Made by a program: the position numbers and the translations under genes. The notes beneath the pieces are model-generated. The model searched no databases. It was not told the DNA's origin and saw nothing but the letters and a program-made list of their open reading frames with translations. Positions 19,272 through 24,673 of a stretch of DNA of 24,673 nucleotides are shown one piece after another; positions within the stretch are counted from its first letter, which is position 1; each line of letters starts with the position of its first letter. Source of the DNA: Cylindrodendrum hubeiense (lineage: Eukaryota > Ascomycota > Sordariomycetes > Hypocreales > Nectriaceae); assembly GCA_014621425.1 (NCBI GenBank), contig JAANBB010000527.1:1-24673 (forward strand), in the 5' to 3' direction.

Positions 19272-22200
19272 GTGAGTGTGTGTCCGGAATCTCGGTACAC
19301 GGGAGGATTTTGTGTTTGCATGGCCCGGGCTGTTCCTGGGTTCCCCAAGTCCTTGAAATCCTGGGATCGTGATCCTGCGGTCCTTCGGGCATATCTTCCC
19401 GTATCCAATTCCCTCATCACAACCCAATGTAACAACAGTCAAAAGTACAATTTCGATAAGGGGTAGCAGAGTTTGCGGGGGCTGGAAAACGGATGACGAT
19501 TTGAATGACAACGTGGGGTCAGCAATGGCAATCCCTTCGATATAGTTACTGAGCGGCCAACAGGGGGACTATGTAGTTTTGTAGTTTTTGAATCTTACTA
19601 TCTTTGCAGATCACCCGCAACCATCGTGATGTGCTGTTCCCAGAATCGCAAGGTCGGCTCGACTTTGGCAAATTGACAGCTCAAAGGAGATTGTATCCAA
19701 CGGCGGAATCAATAGCCTGCCTTCAGACGTAGATCCCTTGATAGCGAGAGGGACCAAGAGAGACTATTGCCAATCAAGCCCAATAGACCCGGCCGACCTG
19801 GCCCGATAGCCTGGACCAACCTGGTCGACCAAGGTCCTTACCCCTGCTTTCAGCTTGGCCCAGGCTTAGCGAGGCGCATTCATGAACGGGCTTCTCTTGG
19901 ACGCCATTTGTCCCTGACTAAAATGATAGTACGTACCGGTGTGACACTCCGTTCTCCTACCCCTGCTGCTCGTGGCTTCCGAGCCCCGCCAGCTCCCGTG
20001 CAGGGGCAGATGAGTGAACCGGGGAATTTGGGAGAAGCGAAGAAACCAACCCTGTTGCGGCTGAGAGACTGGCTGGGAGGCCGAGCCTGAGCGACAAGCC
20101 GAGAGAGGCTGGTTAGCCCCTGGGGAGATGGGCAGGGGCAAGCATAGCAGTTGTGGCGAGGCTGCGGCCGTGGGCGGCTGGCAACCAGCGAGAAAAATGC
20201 CCAAGCCATCCTTACAGCTGACTTGGGACTTTGGGTTGTTTAGGCGTATTTTTCGAGCGACTTTCGCCTTACGGCCTGGATGGGCTGATGTTTCTGGACG
20301 ATGATTACAGCTCCCCCACGGGGCGCAGGGGGGGATACCAGGTGTTTGCCTGTCGAGATACGCGGGAGCTCGCCCGGAAGTTCGCCCGGTAGTTAGGGAT
20401 GTTGCATGGAATACGGCGAGGTATTAATTTGGGGCCTGGAGTCGGCAAACATAAAAAGTCACTCGTTTTTGTGCTGCATTTGTGCACTCACTGTACTGCA
20501 CCCGACTTGGAAGAAAAAAAGATTTAAGCGTGGAACATGTTTCTTTAGCTGTTGTTGGTATGATTGTCTCATACGGTGAGTATTCTCCGCCCGAGACATT
20601 GGACGAGGTGTTGCACAAGGCGTGCACAAGACACGGGATGCGGAAGTTCGGAACAGTGAAGATTGCCAAGGTGAAACATCTATGATCGCCGGCTTGCAGA
20701 CGGGCGCAGCTCGCCTAGGCAAGCAAGTGGACAAAAGCACGGATGCCTCATCATTAATGAAATTACTAAGATAACAGGGAAACAATTTCAGCTGCCAGGA
20801 GGACGGATGACAGACCGGACGCGTCGCCGCCGCGTAGCAGTCAGTGCGCTGGAGCCCAGGCGGGTTTGGGCGGGAAATCGCCCTGGTAAACCATGGGCAA
20901 CTGGGCCTTGCGCTAACGGATCCGGCGACGGTGAGGTGAAAAATGGGGAAATGAGAGTCAGCGGCCGGCACGATGGTGCCCGGTAATGAAGTCAACAAAC
21001 AATAGGGGGGGTTTATGTGACGAAAACCTTAGCAGTGCAGGAGATGCTGGTAAACATGTGCGCCTCTGTGGGCCTCGTCGACCAAACCAACCATATTGAG
21101 CAGAAGTCGCACACGCACCGACCCGTCCTATTGTTTCACCTCGGAGCTGGAGAGGCACACGCCGCAGGGATCCAGCAGGTCGTATTCTGCCCCATCCAGG
21201 TGTGCTTTCTGCATGCCGCATCGGCCCATTTTGCCATGGCGAAGTCGGCAGCACGGACTTTGCGAGTGGCCAGCCCCAGAGGGGCCTGAAGGAATTTTAC
21301 GCCCGTGTCCCTGTTGGCGTGGGCGACAGGGAAGGGCATGCGAGCCCAGGGGATGGGATGGACAAGATGGGATGGGGACCACTTGCGGAGCCAATTAGGG
21401 CCACCTCCACTGCCCTCCACTGCCAGGTTCGGGGATTGCCTTGGCATGCCCAGCATTGAGCTTGGGTCTGCGAGTGCCCGCTGACGGGACCTGGTGCACT
21501 GCCATCGGGCATTCGGCTGTCATGGCTGTCATCGTTTGGCATAGATGGATCGATGTTTACTCCGTCGGCAGATGGGTGGTATTGTCATGGATGTCGATAT
21601 TTCCATCACATTGGTCGTCGTAGGGCTGCCATCTCCAACCCGCCTCCAATCCGTCATTTCCATGTATTACGTGGTATGCTGTGCGGCACAGGCCATTACT
21701 GTACCCGGCCCCTGATCAATTAAGCCACAAAGCGTTGTGCACGTCATAACATAATTGTAGCAAATTAGTGCATAATGCGAACCGCTGTCACTCCCAGCCG
21801 CCGGGGATGTGATCAACTGAATGCGCGGTGCCGGCGGGATGTGGCGTCGCCAGCCGTCGCCGGTCGGCGCCAACAACGCCATCGCGGTCATTGATTGCCC
21901 CGCCTTACGCTTTCGTCTCCTGAGCTACTGGAGCTGTCTTCAGGAGTGTCGTTTTTCAACCTGCCGCCCTGATAACGCCTTGAACGACGAAGTCAGCCTC
22001 GAATGGCTGCTGGTGCTGAAGTACCGTCATCAAATGCTAAGATGGCTCGGCTAATTAACCCATGTGCGGAAAGATCAGAGTCACACCGGCAGTTGACATG
22101 ATATCACTTTTGCCTTGCAACGAACGACCATGATGAGGCCTGAGGGATATTTGCGTGAAAAGCAGAAAGCCATGGTCAGCATCTAAGTGGTTGGACAGGA

Positions 22201-23776
22201 ATAGAGATTTATGGTTTACGAGGTCATTCCGGTACAGAAAAAGCCGGCTTACTCGGATGGGTGCTGTTGCTGCTGCAGGAGCCGTGAGAGCGAACACCAG
22301 GGAGTTGTTCCCTGCACGGTGCTCGCATGGAAGCAAAAATGGAAAGGATCACCACGCAAGCGGATGGCGATGTGGGCACGGAGAGGGGGAGGAGACCACA
22401 TGAAGATCCCCTCGCTGTGGAAGCTCCGTACTGGAGCCGAACTCCGAGCGATGACGGTTAGAGTTGGAGATTGTGTGCAGTTGGTCTCCATCACCAAGGC
22501 TGATCGACAAGTTTGAGGCGGCTGAGGGGCGTCACAGTCTCCATTTCGGCGTGCCCTTCTGGGCATATCTTGCTTCGCTACATGAGGGCGTCGACCAGCG
22601 CAGAAGCTAAGATGCACAGATCGTACCTTTCATCTCCCGGGTCCCGTTATCACAATGCTCCGAAGAGGCCTAAAAATAACAAAAGAATCCGAAGGAAGAA
22701 CTTGTGCAGGGGGTTAATCTCTGAGCTGAGTCTGGTGGGAGATGAACAGACACACGAGGGTTCTGCGGCTGCCGACCGGTGCACGCCCGCTTACACACGA
22801 GTACAACGTTGGAGGGAGAGCCGATGCCAACACAGCGCCTCGCGCACAAACTGGGTATGCCATAGAGTATTCACAACCAAGTCATGGAATAGCGAGCTGG
22901 AGGCCAACCCGGGTGATTTTGCAACCCTGGAACTGACCGACCTGCTGCTGCTGCGTACAGCTCGGGGTTGCAGAGGCGCACAACTTTGGGCTTCCGCTGT
23001 CAAACCGCAAGGAGAGTGTCGTGTAATTCCCACCACAGCTGCCAGGACCTGACTAGGCACAGGTGTGGTGCCCGCAGGTACCCATGGCCCACGGCGAAGT
23101 TCTAGCGACGCCCACAATGAGCACTAAGGACCCGTTAATCTGCTGTGCGCAACGGGGCGGGCCCCATAGCCGCCCCGGTTTGTGCCTGGAGCGGTCTAGC
23201 TGCCCCGGTCTGGGGCGCGTAGCCCATGCCCCAATGCAGACACGGCGGCAACGGGACCCTGCTGTTAGTCAGGGGTTGTGCCAGGGACACCCAAGATCAG
23301 ACAACGGCGCCAGCCACATCTGCACTAGGCGCCACTGGCGCAGCCAATGGAGAATACCCACTTATCTGCTCAACTCGCCAAGCCCAGGCGCGCACGACGC
23401 TCATTCACTCTCGCAACTAACCTCAACTTTCATCATTCAGGCATGCGCCAGGCCTCTATGCACGTTGGGCTTAGGCCCCACCACACTGCCCGTCCGGCCT
23501 TACGGCACCGGCGGGTCATTTACGCTTGCTCGTATCATCCCGATCTAGGTTAGAGACTCCATCCGCACCCCGGTACGCCTTCTTGCTTCCCTCGATAGCG
23601 GCCCAGACTAACGCGCCCACAGGCACACGCCGGGGCTTTCCAACTCGCTGACCACGGAGAGGGCGATGGGGAGAGAGGGACAGGAGAGATGACTACGCCG
23701 CTCATGCAGGAATCGGTAGTCGAATGCGATGCTGGCTCGAATCCATTTAAGGATGGACGTCCGACCCTCATAGCAG
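19272..23776. other. 4.5-kb intergenic DNA, no supported gene
   Basis: This region runs from the dehydrogenase stop to the surface-protein promoter. The longest frame is 22513-23052 (plus, 179 codons), but its translation has no domain, is rich in R/S/T/A, and a frame of this length is within chance for a GC-rich window of this size. Other frames at 20459-20998 (minus) and 20482-20685, 21017-21289 and 21821-22054 (plus) are likewise unrecognised. Short tandem or inverted repeats are present (for example 23153-23177). No tRNA or 5S rRNA signature was found. Confidence 0.55.
23153..23177. repeat. GC-only inverted repeat, 8-bp perfect arms
   Basis: CGGGGCGG (23153-23160) and CCGCCCCG (23170-23177) are exact reverse complements around a 9-bp spacer, in a locally C/G-rich tract that also contains GCCCCGGTCTGGGGC. 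It lies about 750 bp upstream of the surface-protein ATG and could be a regulator site or simply GC-rich composition. Confidence 0.55.
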
Positions 23777-23800
23777 TTTCCCTCTTCTTTTCCTTTTCCT
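23777..23800 (+). promoter_or_regulatory. Pyrimidine-rich core-promoter tract of surface-protein gene
   Basis: An almost pure C/T run lies about 112-135 bp upstream of the start codon of the secreted protein, followed by C/A/T-rich leader sequence to the ATG. Such CT tracts commonly precede transcription starts of highly expressed filamentous-fungal genes. Confidence 0.45.
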
Positions 23801-23911
23801 GTCACCCCTCTTAATACATTCATTACCACAATCGCGGTGTATCAGTCTCTCAGAACCATCTGAGTCACTACCCGCAGTCCATTCGTTATTGTTCCTTTTA
23901 CGACCTTCATC

Positions 23912-24673
23912 ATGAAGAGCTCTTTCATTCTCGGCGCTCTCGCCATCGGCTTGGCCAACGCCCACCGCGGCGGAGGCGGCGGCGGCCCCGGTCGAGAACC
24001 GGCCGTGTGCCCCGCTTACCTCGAGGAGTGCCACAGATACGTCAAGTCGGCGGCTGTATCAAACAACTTCTGCCACAAGCTCAAGCAGGACAGCTGTGAC
24101 GACTCCGAGTTGGAGGACGCTATCGCCGCCTGCGGTGACAGCAAGCGAAACGTCCGCAAGGCTTGTGTCTGCGTCCCGGCCGCTTCCTCCACCACCAGCG
24201 ATGCCGCCTCCACCAGCGATGCCGCTACCACCAGCGATGCTGCCACCACCACGGATGCTGCCACCACCAGCGATGCTGCCACCACAACCGAAGCCGACAC
24301 CACCACTGAGGATTGCGAGGAGGAGACTCCCACCACAACCCCTGATGCCGACACCACCACTGAGGATTGTGAGGACGAGACCACCACTCCTGATGTTGAG
24401 ACTCCTACCACCCCTCCCATCATCCTGACTCCTACCACAACCCCCGAGGCCGAAACCACCACCGAGGATTGCGACGATGAGACCACTACTCCTGATGTTT
24501 ACACTCCTACCACCACTCCTGATGTGTACACTCCCACGACCACTCCTGACGTGTATACTCCCACGACCACTCCCGATGTGTACACTCCCACGACCACTGA
24601 GGATTGCGATGATGAGACCACCACTCCTGATGTTGAGACTCCCACCACTACTCCTGATGTTTACACTCCCACG
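23912..24673 (+). CDS. Secreted Thr/Pro-rich repetitive surface protein, adhesin-like (partial)
   Basis: The frame opens with MKSSFILGALAIGLANA, a clear signal peptide with likely cleavage after A17, and runs without a stop to the window edge (254 residues seen; the C-terminus is missing). A glycine-rich linker (18-28) leads to a compact charged domain with seven cysteines at 33, 40, 54, 62, 74, 85 and 87. From about 92 the protein is a low-complexity stalk: six TTSDAA-type units (94-129), then Thr/Pro blocks with acidic single-cysteine motifs TTEDC (Cys at 135, 153, 187, 232) and TTPDVYTPT nonapeptides. A stalk of this kind would be heavily O-mannosylated and fits a cell-wall or GPI-anchored adhesin. 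The overall plan (signal, Cys domain, Thr/Pro repeats) recalls Metarhizium Mad-type adhesins, but I cannot show homology. It is not a standard eight-cysteine CFEM domain. The ATG context (TCATCATGA) follows a C/T-rich leader. Confidence 0.85.
   Translation, partial: MKSSFILGALAIGLANAHRGGGGGGPGREPAVCPAYLEECHRYVKSAAVSNNFCHKLKQDSCDDSELEDAIAACGDSKRNVRKACVCVPAASSTTSDAASTSDAATTSDAATTTDAATTSDAATTTEADTTTEDCEEETPTTTPDADTTTEDCEDETTTPDVETPTTPPIILTPTTTPEAETTTEDCDDETTTPDVYTPTTTPDVYTPTTTPDVYTPTTTPDVYTPTTTEDCDDETTTPDVETPTTTPDVYTPT
24191..24298 (+). repeat. Six 18-bp units encoding TTSDAA-type hexapeptides
   Basis: In-frame 18-bp units encode [T/S]T[S/T][D/E]A[A/D] six times (residues 94-129). Nucleotide similarity is high, with most changes at third positions or S/T swaps. 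The array forms the proximal part of the stalk and grades into the first TTEDC motif. Confidence 0.88.
24485..24592 (+). repeat. Four 27-bp tandem units encoding TTPDVYTPT
   Basis: Units at 24485-24511, 24512-24538, 24539-24565 and 24566-24592 encode the same nonapeptide and differ at only a few synonymous positions. A related TTPDVETPT variant precedes and follows the array, and another TTPDVYTPT copy closes the window. This is a coding minisatellite. Confidence 0.95.

Noticed and set aside
22513..23052. 179-codon open frame on the plus strand
   Set aside because: There is no domain, signal peptide or family resemblance, and other frames overlap it. A frame of this length is expected about once by chance in a GC-rich window of this size.
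23720..23750. tRNA B-box-like GGCTCGAATCC
   Set aside because: No A-box, acceptor stem or cloverleaf could be built upstream.
24016..24486. 156-codon minus-strand frame rich in V/S/A
   Set aside because: Antisense shadow of the Thr-rich repeats of the surface protein.

Overview
The window looks like nuclear DNA of a filamentous ascomycete, most likely a sordariomycete and possibly a member of the Hypocreales. The evidence is direct: protein-coding genes interrupted by short introns with GTRAGT-type donors and CTNAC/CTAAC branch sites, long C/T-rich leaders, moderately high GC in exons, and eukaryote-only housekeeping proteins (a scaffold nucleoporin and a 60S ribosome-biogenesis factor). The genus cannot be fixed from sequence alone.

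Layout. Positions 1-1354 hold no gene I can support. A NIC96/NUP93-family nucleoporin lies on the minus strand (1355-4924, one 63-bp intron; 1168 residues) with an unusually FG- and Q-rich N-terminus. A 467-bp spacer follows, containing a perfect stem-loop just past the end of the next gene. An FGGY-family carbohydrate (ribulose/ribitol-type) kinase follows on the minus strand (5392-7604, five exons including a 16-nt microexon; 606 residues). A 4.4-kb stretch (7605-11973) has no supportable intact gene, but contains a leader-like C/T-rich segment, several weak inverted repeats and a possible decayed coding fragment. SDA1 (11974-14227, plus strand, one intron; 732 residues) comes next. A further 3.6 kb (14228-17822) is apparently non-coding. 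Then comes a zinc-dependent, NADP(H)-type medium-chain alcohol dehydrogenase (17823-19271, plus strand, three exons with one long 318-bp intron; 357 residues). After 4.6 kb without a supportable gene, the window ends inside a secreted, threonine/proline-rich repetitive cell-wall or adhesin-like protein (from 23912, plus strand, open at the right edge; 254 residues visible).

The genes do not form a pathway or cluster. Two are core housekeeping functions (nuclear pore scaffold, 60S subunit maturation/export), two are general metabolism (pentulose/pentitol phosphorylation, aldehyde/alcohol redox), and one is an extracellular, probably fast-evolving surface protein. I found no tRNA, rRNA, CRISPR array or intact transposon. 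The most unusual items are the repeat-built surface protein at the right edge with its unrecognised seven-cysteine head, the 16-nt microexon, the FG-rich head of the scaffold nucleoporin, the 3'-flank stem-loop and the possible NLR-like coding remnant near 11.2 kb.
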